From Variovorax paradoxus (GTDB lineage: Bacteria; Pseudomonadota; Gammaproteobacteria; Burkholderiales; Burkholderiaceae_C): a stretch of 36,338 nucleotides of DNA. Both the position numbers and the translations under genes were made by a program. Location of the stretch: assembly GCF_018614955.1 (NCBI RefSeq), contig NZ_JAGGNV010000069.1:1-36338 (forward strand). Direction: 5' to 3'. The number at the start of each line of letters is the position of its first letter. The stretch's first letter is position 1. This document shows, in pieces, positions 25,812-33,838 of the stretch. The notes under the pieces were generated by a model. It searched no databases. It worked only from the letters and a program-made list of their open reading frames with translations, and had not been told where the DNA came from.

Positions 25812-27021
25812 GCCTTCGCTCGCGATGCTGACGCAGGCCGCTCCAACCGTTCGGGCCGAGCCTGTCGAAACCTGCGCCGGCCCTTCGACCCTTCGCCAAG
25901 CTCAGGACAGGCCAAGCTCAGGGCGAACGGAGGCAAGAGCTGCACGCCAGCCCTGGGCCGCGCGCCGCTACGCGCTCGAAATGCGCCAGCACATGGCTTG
26001 GCATCGGCAGGCGCTGATCCTCGCGGCGGCCATCGGCGTGGGCCTGCTGATTTCGGCCGCCATCCTCGTGGCCGCGGGCGTGCCGGCCGGCGAGCTGACG
26101 AACGAGTTCATCGTCCAGACCCTTCTCGACGGCCAGAACTTCCGCGCCGTGCTGTTCCAGGCGGCGCCGATGATCCTGGTCGGGCTGGCCGGTGCGATGG
26201 CCTTTCGCGCACGCTTCTGGAACCTCGGGCTCGAGGGCCAGATGATCTGGGGCGCGATCGGCGCCACGGCCATTTCCTTCTTCGAGATCGGCCCGCCTTC
26301 GCTGCGGCTTCCGCTGATGTTCCTTGCCGCGCTGGCCGCCGGAGCGCTGTGGGTGCTGGGCCCGGCGCTGCTCAAGCTCAGGCTGGGCGTCAACGAGATC
26401 ATCTCGACGCTGATGCTCAACTACATGGCGGCCAACTTCCTGCTGCACCTGGTGTACGGCAGCTGGAAGGACCCGAAGGACAACTTCCCCTATTCGCCGC
26501 AGTTCCGCGCCTTCGAGCGCTTGCCCGATCTCTTCTCGGGCGTGAACAGCGCGATCGGGCTGGCCGCCGTCGTCGCACTCCTCGGATGGTGGCTGGTCGG
26601 CGTGAGCCGCGCCGGCCTGTACCTGCGCTTCGTCGACGCCAACCCGCGCATGGCGCAGGCGGCCGGCGTGCCGGTGGCGCGCGTCATCTACGGCGCGGTG
26701 CTGCTCTCCGGCGCGATGGCCGGCCTCGCGGGCTTCGCCGTCGCCGCGGGGCAGGAGGGCCGGCTCACGCAGGCCTTCTACCAGGGCTATGGCTTCTCCG
26801 GCATCCTGATCGCCTTCCTCGCGCGCAACAACCCGCTGGCCGCCAGCGTGGTCGCGCTGATGGTCGCGGCGCTGTTCGTGACCGGGCGCAGCCTGCAGGT
26901 GTTCTACCAGGTGCCCTTCTCGATGGTGCAGCTGATCCAGGCCGTGATCGTGGTGTGCGTGGCATCGAGCGACTTCTTCATCAGGCATCGCCTGCGCCGC
27001 GTGGGCACCGGAGCAGCGTGA
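25804..27021 (+). CDS. Nucleoside-type ABC importer permease 1 (BPD_transp_2), with an in-frame repeat insertion
   Basis: The 405-residue protein has a BPD_transp_2 core with about 8-10 membrane helices; RFWNLGLEGQMIWGAI, LGVNEIISTLMLNYMAANF, GFSGILIAFLARNNPLAA and the C-terminal helices are typical. The start at 25804 overlaps the ATPase stop. Residues about 15-42 (TVRAEPVETCAGPSTLRQAQ and following) are not transporter sequence; they are encoded by a dispersed palindromic repeat read in frame. The core resumes near MRQHMAWHRQALILAAAIG, so an internal start at that Met (25981) is also possible. Confidence 0.9.
   Translation: MAEPSLAMLTQAAPTVRAEPVETCAGPSTLRQAQDRPSSGRTEARAARQPWAARRYALEMRQHMAWHRQALILAAAIGVGLLISAAILVAAGVPAGELTNEFIVQTLLDGQNFRAVLFQAAPMILVGLAGAMAFRARFWNLGLEGQMIWGAIGATAISFFEIGPPSLRLPLMFLAALAAGALWVLGPALLKLRLGVNEIISTLMLNYMAANFLLHLVYGSWKDPKDNFPYSPQFRAFERLPDLFSGVNSAIGLAAVVALLGWWLVGVSRAGLYLRFVDANPRMAQAAGVPVARVIYGAVLLSGAMAGLAGFAVAAGQEGRLTQAFYQGYGFSGILIAFLARNNPLAASVVALMVAALFVTGRSLQVFYQVPFSMVQLIQAVIVVCVASSDFFIRHRLRRVGTGAA
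25847..25930. repeat. REP-like dispersed palindromic element inside the permease gene
   Basis: The segment runs from CCGTTCGGGCCGAGCCTGTC to CCAAGCTCAGGGCGAACGG, with outer arms CCGTTCG and CGAACGG and an internal near-duplicate of CCAAGCTCAGG. It matches from memory the intergenic CCGTTCG...CGAACGG repeats common in Comamonadaceae genomes. Here it lies within codons 15-42 and keeps the frame open. Confidence 0.7.
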
Positions 27022-27947
27022 TGGACATCGTGCACAACTGGCTCGCCAACACGCCGGATTTCGCGGTGCCCTATGCGCTGGCTGCGCTGGGCCTGATCGT
27101 CTGCGAGCGCGCGGGCGTGCTCTCGCTCGGCGCCGAAGGGCTGATGCTGGTCGGCGCGCTGGCCGGCATCGGGGCGCAGCTCGCGTTCGGCGAGCCGGCG
27201 GTGTCGCTGCTGCTGGCCATGCTGGCCGCCGCCGTCGTCTCCTTGCTGTTCGCTGTGATGGTGATCTGGCTGCGCGTCAACCAGGTGATCGCAGGCTTGG
27301 CGCTCGTATTCTTCTGCCAGGGGCTCACGGCGCTCGTCGGCACGCTGGCCCAATGGACCAACCAGGCCACGCCGGGCATCGGCACGATGGCGCTGTGGCC
27401 CTTCTCCTCGCTGCCCGTCGTCGGGCGCCTGTTCCAGCAGAACGCGATGGTCTGGCTCACGCTGCCGGTCTTTGCGGCCGTCACCTGGTGCCTGCTGCGC
27501 ACCGATGCGGGCCTCAGGCTGCGCGCCGTGGGCGAGAACCCGCAGGCCGCCGATGCGGCCGGCATCTCGGTCTCGGCCTGGCGCTTCGCGGCGGTGCTGG
27601 CCGGCTCCGCCCTGGTCGGCCTGGCCGGCGCCTACATCTCGGTCGTCAGCACCAAGCTGTGGATCGCCGGCATGACCGGCGGGCGCGGCTGGATCGCAGT
27701 GGGCCTGGTGATCTTCGCGCGCTGGTCGCCGTGGAAGGCGCTGGCCGGCGCGCTGCTCTTCGGCTGCATCGAGGCGCTGATCCCGCAGCTGGCCGCGGCC
27801 GGCGTGCAGCTGCCGCAGTACTTCGTGCTGATGACGCCCTATGCGGTGACGCTGGGCGTGATGGTCTGGGTGGCGCTGGCCCGGCGCGGCGGCGAAGGCG
27901 AGCCCGGCGCCCTGGGTGTTCCCTATGTGCGGGAGGAAAGGCGATGA
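27021..27947 (+). CDS. Nucleoside-type ABC importer permease 2
   Basis: The 308-residue BPD_transp_2 permease has CERAGVLSLGAEGLMLVGAL, LRVNQVIAGLALVFFCQGLT, VGENPQAADAAGIS (the cytoplasmic coupling loop) and GRGWIAVGLVIFARWSPWKA. This is the second membrane subunit of the BMP importer. The start overlaps the permease 1 stop by one base (TGATG) and the stop overlaps the amidohydrolase start (ATGA). Confidence 0.93.
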   Translation: MDIVHNWLANTPDFAVPYALAALGLIVCERAGVLSLGAEGLMLVGALAGIGAQLAFGEPAVSLLLAMLAAAVVSLLFAVMVIWLRVNQVIAGLALVFFCQGLTALVGTLAQWTNQATPGIGTMALWPFSSLPVVGRLFQQNAMVWLTLPVFAAVTWCLLRTDAGLRLRAVGENPQAADAAGISVSAWRFAAVLAGSALVGLAGAYISVVSTKLWIAGMTGGRGWIAVGLVIFARWSPWKALAGALLFGCIEALIPQLAAAGVQLPQYFVLMTPYAVTLGVMVWVALARRGGEGEPGALGVPYVREERR

Positions 27948-28639
27948 AGGCCTACGTCTACGAACAGCCGCGCGAGCTGGGCGAAGCCTTCGACGACTAT
28001 CTCGACCCGGCGGCCACTGCCGTGATCTCGATCGACATGCACCGCGGCCATCTCGACGAAGGCCCCGACTGCCCCTGCCCGGCGCCGCGCGCCCGCGAGC
28101 TGGTGGCGCCGATCGACGCCTTCCACGATGAGGCCCGTGCGCTGGGCGTGCCCATCGTGCACGTCAAGTCGGTGCTCCGGCCCGACGGCGCCGACGATCT
28201 GCGCGGCATTCCAGCCGCATGGAGGCGCACCTTCCCGCTGCATGTGGGCGAGATTCCGAACGCCGATGCGCACGCGGTCGAGGGCAGCCGCTGGACCGAG
28301 TGGGTCACGCGCGTCGAGCCCGGCGATTTGCGGGTGGAAAACAAGCGCCGGCTCTCGGCCTTCTACCCGACCGACCTCGACTTCCTGCTGCGCAACCAGG
28401 GCATCCGCACCGTGGTGCTCAACGGCGGCTTCACCGACTGCTGCGTGCTCAACACCGCCTTCGACGCCAACAACCACAACTACCGCGTGATCGTGCTGCG
28501 CGACCTGGTGCGCGGCACCGACGCGCACCTGGAGGCCGCGGCGCTCAGCATGGTGTCGCTGCACCTGGGGCTGGTGGTGGAGGCGGCGGACCTGCTGGCG
28601 CACTGGCAGCAGTACTTCTCGTTCGAAGTTCATCCATGA
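27944..28639 (+). CDS. Isochorismatase-family cysteine hydrolase (second amidohydrolase)
   Basis: The protein has 231 residues. The triad is visible: Asp in AVISIDMHRGHLD, Lys in RVENKRRLSAFY and Cys in GGFTDCCVLNTAFDANN. It differs from the cluster's RutB in its N-terminus and around the lysine, and resembles the branch that includes biuret, N-carbamoyl and ureido amide hydrolases. It would release ammonia from an amide or ureide in the cytoplasm. It overlaps both neighbours by ATGA, so it belongs to the same transcript as the BMP importer and second oxygenase. The substrate is unknown. Confidence 0.82.
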   Translation: MKAYVYEQPRELGEAFDDYLDPAATAVISIDMHRGHLDEGPDCPCPAPRARELVAPIDAFHDEARALGVPIVHVKSVLRPDGADDLRGIPAAWRRTFPLHVGEIPNADAHAVEGSRWTEWVTRVEPGDLRVENKRRLSAFYPTDLDFLLRNQGIRTVVLNGGFTDCCVLNTAFDANNHNYRVIVLRDLVRGTDAHLEAAALSMVSLHLGLVVEAADLLAHWQQYFSFEVHP

Positions 28640-29622
28640 CATCCATTCCCCTCATCGATCTACACGGCAACATCGACTCCGAGACGCCTCTTGCGCGCGA
28701 GACTGCGGCGCGCCTCCACGAAGCCCTCAGCACCATCGGCTTCGCCTACATCGCGGGGCACAACGTGGCGGCCGCTTCGCGCGACGCGGCCTTCGCGGCC
28801 TCGCGCGAGTTCCATGCCTCGCCGCTCGAACGCAAGCAGTCGATCGCGATCAACGGATTCCATCGCGGCTACATGGGCATGGCCACTTCCACCATCGTCA
28901 CCTCCTCGGTGGCGAAGGTGACGCGGCCGAACATGAGCGAGTCGCTGATGCTCATGCACGAGCTGCCGCCGGACGATCACCGCCTGCTGGCCGGCCTGCC
29001 GCTGCAGGGCCCCAACCAGTGGCCCGGCTGGGTGCCGGACTTCCAGGTGCGCATCGAGCGCTACATCGCCGAAGTCGACGCGCTCTCCCGCTACCTCGTG
29101 CAGCTGATCGCCATGAGCCTGGGGCTGCCGGCGCATGCGCTGGATCATCACTTCGAGAAGCCCACCACCTTCCTGCGCCTCTTGCACTACCCGCCGCAGC
29201 CGCCGCTGGAAGACGAGCAGATCGGCTCGGCCCCGCACACCGACTACGGCGTCATCACGCTGCTGGCGCAGGACGACGCGGGCGGCCTGCAGGTACGCCC
29301 GCGCGGCGGCGACTGGATCGAGGCGCCGCCGATTGCGAACACCTACGTGCTCAACGTCGGCGACATGCTCGCGCGCTGGACCAACATGCGCTTCGTCTCG
29401 ACGCCGCACCGCGTCATCAACCGCTCCGGCGGCGACCGCTATTCGCTGCCCTACTTCTTCGACCCGGGCATGGACGCGCTGATCGAATGCCTGCCGACCT
29501 GCACCGACGAAGCCAACCCGCCGAAGCATGCGCCGGTGCACTACGGCGACTACCTGCTCGACCGCCTGAACCGCAATTACGACTACCGCCGCACATCGGC
29601 CGGCGATTCCGTCACCGCCTGA
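28636..29622 (+). CDS. IPNS-type Fe(II)/2-oxoglutarate-dependent oxygenase (second copy)
   Basis: The protein has 328 residues. IPLIDLHGNI and IGFAYIAGHNVA start the N-terminal domain. The iron ligands are His-Thr-Asp in APHTDYGVITLLAQ and His in STPHRVINRSG, with the 2-oxoglutarate Arg-x-Ser in GDRYSLPYFFDP. It is clearly divergent from the first copy (different spacing and loop regions), so it is not a recent duplicate. It overlaps the amidohydrolase by ATGA and lies 28 bp before the PotD-type binding protein. A consecutive or alternative oxidation step is likely. Confidence 0.9.
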   Translation: MTSIPLIDLHGNIDSETPLARETAARLHEALSTIGFAYIAGHNVAAASRDAAFAASREFHASPLERKQSIAINGFHRGYMGMATSTIVTSSVAKVTRPNMSESLMLMHELPPDDHRLLAGLPLQGPNQWPGWVPDFQVRIERYIAEVDALSRYLVQLIAMSLGLPAHALDHHFEKPTTFLRLLHYPPQPPLEDEQIGSAPHTDYGVITLLAQDDAGGLQVRPRGGDWIEAPPIANTYVLNVGDMLARWTNMRFVSTPHRVINRSGGDRYSLPYFFDPGMDALIECLPTCTDEANPPKHAPVHYGDYLLDRLNRNYDYRRTSAGDSVTA

Positions 29623-29650
29623 TCCTCCACTGCCGCCCGAAAGTCTTCCC

Positions 29651-30697
29651 ATGCTCGCTCTTCAAAATCGCCGCAACCTCCTCCTGCGCAGCCTCGGCGC
29701 CGCCGCCGGCCTCGCGCTGCCCGCCCTGCCCTCCTTCGCCGCCGCGCCGCTGGTGGTCAACACCTACGGCGGCCGCTGGGAGAAGTTCTGGCGCAGCGAC
29801 CTGCTGCCGATGCTCGACAAGGCCAGCGGCGTGCAGCCCACGCTGGACGTCGGCCTGGGCAAGAACTTCATCGCCAACCTGCGCGCCGCCGGCATCGAGA
29901 AGCCGCCCTACAGCGTGCTGATGGTCAACGAGAACATCGCGAGCGTGGTGCGCGGCGAGGGCTACTTCGAGCCCATTCCCGCGGCCAAGGTGCCCAACCT
30001 CGCGAACGTCTATCCGAACCTGCGCAACCCGGGCGACAACGGCGTGCGCGGCATCGTGTCGACCATCGGCATCGGCTACCGCAAGGACCTGGTGAAGACG
30101 CCGCCCAAGTCCTGGACCGATCTCTGGAGCAACCCTGAGTTCAAGGGCAAGATCGGCCTCTACCAGATCGGCAATACGGCCGCGATGCTGTTCCTGCTGA
30201 TGACCGCGAAGATCCACGGCGGCTCGCAGGACGCGATCGACCGTGCCTTCGTCGAGATCAAGAAGCTGCTGCCCTTCACGCAGGCCGACTGGAGCGGCAC
30301 GCTCTCGACCATGCTCACGCGCGGCGACGTGACGGTGGCGGTGATCGACTTTCCCGAGATCGTCGCGCTCAAGAAGAAGGGCGTGCCGGTCGAGATGGTG
30401 GTGCCGAGCGAGGGCGTGGTGGCCTTCGAGCAATCCTTCAACATCCTCAAGAACGCGCCCAACAAGGAGGATGCCTACAAGTACCTGAATTTCATCCTCC
30501 AGCCTGAGGTGCAGGAGATGATGGCCAAGGAATTCTTCACCTCGCCCACCAACACCAAGGTGCAGCTGGCATCGGCGATGGCGGCCGACGTGCCGGTTAG
30601 CGGCCAGGCCATGGCCTCGATCGTCGGCTTCGACTGGAGCAAGGTCAACCCGCAGCTGCCGGCCATCACCGACCGCTGGAACCGGGAGATCAAATGA
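29651..30697 (+). CDS. PotD-type (spermidine/putrescine family) ABC binding protein
   Basis: The 348-residue protein has an N-terminal RRNLLLRSLGAAAGLALPAL that looks like a Tat-type signal (twin Arg, modest hydrophobicity), ending near FAAAP. The mature part (VVNTYGGRWEKFWRSDLLPM, GIGYRKDLVKTPPKSWTDLW) is an SBP_bac_6/8-type extracellular ligand protein of the polyamine/Fe/opine class. The sequence alone does not show the ligand. It stands at the head of a four-gene importer in the same operon and overlaps the ATPase start (ATGA). Confidence 0.88.
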   Translation: MLALQNRRNLLLRSLGAAAGLALPALPSFAAAPLVVNTYGGRWEKFWRSDLLPMLDKASGVQPTLDVGLGKNFIANLRAAGIEKPPYSVLMVNENIASVVRGEGYFEPIPAAKVPNLANVYPNLRNPGDNGVRGIVSTIGIGYRKDLVKTPPKSWTDLWSNPEFKGKIGLYQIGNTAAMLFLLMTAKIHGGSQDAIDRAFVEIKKLLPFTQADWSGTLSTMLTRGDVTVAVIDFPEIVALKKKGVPVEMVVPSEGVVAFEQSFNILKNAPNKEDAYKYLNFILQPEVQEMMAKEFFTSPTNTKVQLASAMAADVPVSGQAMASIVGFDWSKVNPQLPAITDRWNREIK

Positions 30698-31833
30698 GCG
30701 CGGTGCTGCCGGCCGGCACGCGGCCGGCAGATTCGGACGCGTCCGCCGCGGTGCGCGCGCGCCGCATGACGCGGCTGACGCTGAAGGGCCTCGGCAAGAG
30801 CTTCCAGGCCATGACGGCGCTGCACGCGCTGGAACTGCACACCGAGCCCGGCGAGTTCATCTCGCTGCTAGGGCCGAGCGGCTGCGGCAAGACCACCACA
30901 CTGCGCTGCGTGGCCGGCTTCGAGTACCCCGACGAGGGCGCGGTGCTGCTCGACGGCGAGGACATCACCGGCCTGCCGCCGGAGCGCCGCGACATCGGCA
31001 TGGTGTTCCAGAACTACGCGCTGTTCCCGCATCTCACGGTGTGGCGCAACCTCGCCTTCGGACTCGAGATGCGCAACGTGCCCAAGGCCGAGATGGTGCG
31101 CCGCATCGATGCCATGCTGGCGATGGTGCAGCTCACGAGCATGGCCGAGCGCTATCCGCGCCAGCTCTCGGGCGGTCAGCAGCAGCGCGTGGCGCTGGCC
31201 CGCGCACTGGTGATCGAGCCGCGCCTGCTGCTGCTCGACGAACCGCTGGCCAACCTCGACGCGGTGCTGCGCGAGGACATGCGCGTCTTCATCCGCGAAC
31301 TGCAGAAGCGCGTGGGCATCACCACGCTCTATGTCACGCACGACCAGGCCGAGGCGATGGTGATGTCCGACCGCGTGGCGGTGATGCTGGGCGGACGGCT
31401 GCAGCAGTTCGACGTGCCCGAGGCGATCTACCTGCGTCCGCGCAGCGTCGATGTTGCGCGCTTCATCGGCCGCTCCAACCTGATCGAGGGCCGCGTCGAA
31501 TCGATGCTGCCCAACGAAGGCCCGTGGCTGCGATTTCGCATCGACACTGCGCTCGGCACCGTGGAAGCCGACCATGACCAGCCGCTTTCGCCCGGCCAGG
31601 CCGTGCAGGTCACGATCCGGCCCGAGGCCATCCACTTCGACGGCAACGGACCCTACCAGGGCCTGGTGGCCACCAGCTATTTCCTCGGCAGCAGCGTGGA
31701 GCACACGGTTCACTGCGCGGGCGGCCAGACTCTGCTGGTGCAGACCTCGCCGGGCCAGCGCGTCGCGGCCGGTGCGGCGAGCGGCATGCGCTTCGAACCC
31801 GGACACGCCTGGATCATCGCGGGGCAGGAATGA
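30694..31833 (+). CDS. PotA-type ABC importer ATPase
   Basis: The 379-residue protein has Walker A LLGPSGCGKTTTLRCVAGFE, a Q-loop (MVFQNYALFPHLTVW), the signature LSGGQQQRVALARALVIEP, Walker B LLLLDEPLANLDA and the H-loop TLYVTHDQAEAM. The C-terminal 130 residues form a TOBE regulatory domain (VTIRPEAIHF). The first 24 residues are an Ala/Arg-rich extension; an internal Met at residue 25 (MTRLTLKGLGKSF) may be the true start. It energises the PotD-type importer. Confidence 0.93.
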   Translation: MSAVLPAGTRPADSDASAAVRARRMTRLTLKGLGKSFQAMTALHALELHTEPGEFISLLGPSGCGKTTTLRCVAGFEYPDEGAVLLDGEDITGLPPERRDIGMVFQNYALFPHLTVWRNLAFGLEMRNVPKAEMVRRIDAMLAMVQLTSMAERYPRQLSGGQQQRVALARALVIEPRLLLLDEPLANLDAVLREDMRVFIRELQKRVGITTLYVTHDQAEAMVMSDRVAVMLGGRLQQFDVPEAIYLRPRSVDVARFIGRSNLIEGRVESMLPNEGPWLRFRIDTALGTVEADHDQPLSPGQAVQVTIRPEAIHFDGNGPYQGLVATSYFLGSSVEHTVHCAGGQTLLVQTSPGQRVAAGAASGMRFEPGHAWIIAGQE

Positions 31834-32729
31834 GCGCCATCGCCTCCACCGCAACGGTGCCGCGTGCGACGCGGACCGTGCCGCTTGCACGCCGCGCCTT
31901 CTGGCTGATCGTGCCTGCCTTGGTGCTGATCGGCATCTTCCTGGTGCTGCCCTACCTCAACATCGTGTTGATGAGCCTGCGCCCGCCGGCCGTCGGCGCA
32001 CCCTACGGCGCGGGCTTCACGCTCGCCAACTACGGCCGTGCGCTCAACGACGGCTACCTGCTCGGCGTGCTGGGCGACACGCTGCTCCTGGGCCTCACCG
32101 TCACGCCGGTCTGCCTGCTGCTGGGCTACCCGGTGGCCTACCACCTCGCGCGCACGCGCTCGCGCTGGGGCAGCGTACTCTATGTGCTGGTGCTCTCGCC
32201 GCTGCTGGTGGGCGTGGTGGTGCGCAGCTTCGGCTGGCTGATCCTGCTGTCGGGCAACGGCGTGATCAACCGCCTGTTGCTCGACCTCGGCCTGGTCCAG
32301 ACCGGCCTGCAGCTGATGAACAACCGGCTCGGCGTGACCATCGCGCTGGTGCACGTGTTCCTGCCCTTCATGATCCTGCCACTGGTCGGCGTGATCCAGA
32401 GCATCGACCCCTCGCTTGAAGCGGCCGCGCGCTCGCTCGGCGCCTCGCGCCTGAAGGTGTTCCTGCGCCTCGTGCTGCCGCTATCCTGGCCGGGCATCCA
32501 GGCCGGCACCATCCTGGTCTTCGTGCTCGCGCTGAGCGCCTACGTGACGCCGGTGATGCTCGGCGGCGCGCAGGTCAAGACCATGTCGGTGCTGGTGGTG
32601 CAGAACCTGATCGACAACTTCCAGTGGCCCGCCGGCGCGGCGCAGGCACTGGTGCTCACGGCCTGCGGCATGGCGGCGGTGGCGCTCTATGCGCGGCTCA
32701 CCGGCCGCTTCATGAAAGGTCTGGCATGA
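31830..32729 (+). CDS. PotB-type ABC importer permease
   Basis: The 299-residue protein has about six membrane helices and the binding-protein-dependent transport (EAA) loop EAAARSLGASRLKVFLRLVL. LTVTPVCLLLGYPVAYHLAR and AYVTPVMLGGAQVKTMSVLV are typical of PotB-like permeases. The start overlaps the ATPase stop and the end overlaps the next permease (both ATGA). Confidence 0.92.
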   Translation: MSAIASTATVPRATRTVPLARRAFWLIVPALVLIGIFLVLPYLNIVLMSLRPPAVGAPYGAGFTLANYGRALNDGYLLGVLGDTLLLGLTVTPVCLLLGYPVAYHLARTRSRWGSVLYVLVLSPLLVGVVVRSFGWLILLSGNGVINRLLLDLGLVQTGLQLMNNRLGVTIALVHVFLPFMILPLVGVIQSIDPSLEAAARSLGASRLKVFLRLVLPLSWPGIQAGTILVFVLALSAYVTPVMLGGAQVKTMSVLVVQNLIDNFQWPAGAAQALVLTACGMAAVALYARLTGRFMKGLA

Positions 32730-33541
32730 GCCGACGCTTGCCGCTCCCTCATCGCGTGGCAGACGGCATCGGCCTCTTCTACGTCGGCGCCGTCTACGCC
32801 TTCCTGCTGCTGCCGATCGCGATCATCGTGCTGATGTCGCTCAACGCCGGCGAGTTCATGAGCTTTCCGCCGCAAAGCATCTCGCTGCGCTGGTTCGGCG
32901 CGCTGTTCGTCAACGAGGCCTTCATGCGCGCCATCCGCAGCTCGCTGCTGCTGGCGGCGATCGCGACGCTGATCTCCTCGGTCATCGGCATCGCCGGCGC
33001 GCTTTACGTGGTGAGGTATGCGAAGCGGCTGCGCGAACCGCTTCGCATGCTGCTGATGATGCCGCTCATGCTGCCCGAGATCCTGACCGCCATCGCGCTG
33101 CTGTTCTTCCTCTATGCGAGCGGCATCGGCACGCGCACCATGTTCGGCCTGATCGTCGGCCACGTGCTGGTGACCCTGCCCTATGTGTTCACCAACGTGG
33201 CGTCGGCGCTCTACAACCAGGACGCCTCGCTCGAGCAGGCGGCGCGCAGCCTCGGTGCCTCCCCCTGGCGCGCCTTCGTTCGCGTGACGCTGCCCTTGAT
33301 CAAGCCCGGCATAATCACCGGTGCCTTGTTCGCTTTCGTGATCTCCTTCGACCTCTTCAACATGTCGCTGCTTCTGAAGGGCATCGGCATGACGACGCTG
33401 CCACTGCAGCTCTTCGACTACCTGCGCTGGGACTTTGACCCGACCGCGGCCGCCGTGTCAACGGTCAGCATCGTGCTCACCCTCGTGGTGGTGGTGTGGG
33501 TGGACCGGACGGTGGGGCTGCGCTCGCTGCGCTTCGGCTGA
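32726..33541 (+). CDS. PotC-type ABC importer permease
   Basis: The 271-residue permease has about six membrane helices and the EAA-type loop EQAARSLGASPWRAFVRVTL. VLMSLNAGEFMSFPPQSISL and PLMLPEILTAIALLFF are PotC-like. It is the last gene of the 12-gene operon that began at 21802. Confidence 0.92.
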   Translation: MSRRLPLPHRVADGIGLFYVGAVYAFLLLPIAIIVLMSLNAGEFMSFPPQSISLRWFGALFVNEAFMRAIRSSLLLAAIATLISSVIGIAGALYVVRYAKRLREPLRMLLMMPLMLPEILTAIALLFFLYASGIGTRTMFGLIVGHVLVTLPYVFTNVASALYNQDASLEQAARSLGASPWRAFVRVTLPLIKPGIITGALFAFVISFDLFNMSLLLKGIGMTTLPLQLFDYLRWDFDPTAAAVSTVSIVLTLVVVVWVDRTVGLRSLRFG

Positions 33542-33838
33542 GCCAGCCTTCCGCCACCGCCAGCAACTCGCCCTGCGCGGCCTGCCACACCAGCTCGGGG
33601 CGCGGCCCCATGCACGCCTGGCGGCGCGATGCGAAGCGGATCCGGCTCTGCTCCTGCGGCAGAGCTCAAGGCTCGCAGATCAGCATTGGACTTTTGTGGC
33701 GAAGCTTGAGCTTGCTTGACGACGCCTTCGCGAACCGGGAATGTCATGCGCGTCACGCCTGGGCTGTCCCATCTGTGACTGAGCGGGCGCCGTGCCGGGC
33801 CTAGAGTGCGTGGCACAACCCACCGACCGGAGACATCC
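33542..33838. other. Non-coding gap downstream of the PotC-type permease
   Basis: I see no convincing gene here. The minus strand has a short open stretch (33541-33665) with protein-like composition (VWQAAQGELLAVAEGW) but no start, which may be gene debris. No hairpin with a T-run is evident after the permease stop. Confidence 0.4.

Noticed and set aside
21802..29622. The two IPNS-type oxygenases as a recent tandem duplication
   Set aside because: They share the fold and metal motifs but differ in most loops, in length and in surrounding residues, so they are distant paralogues.
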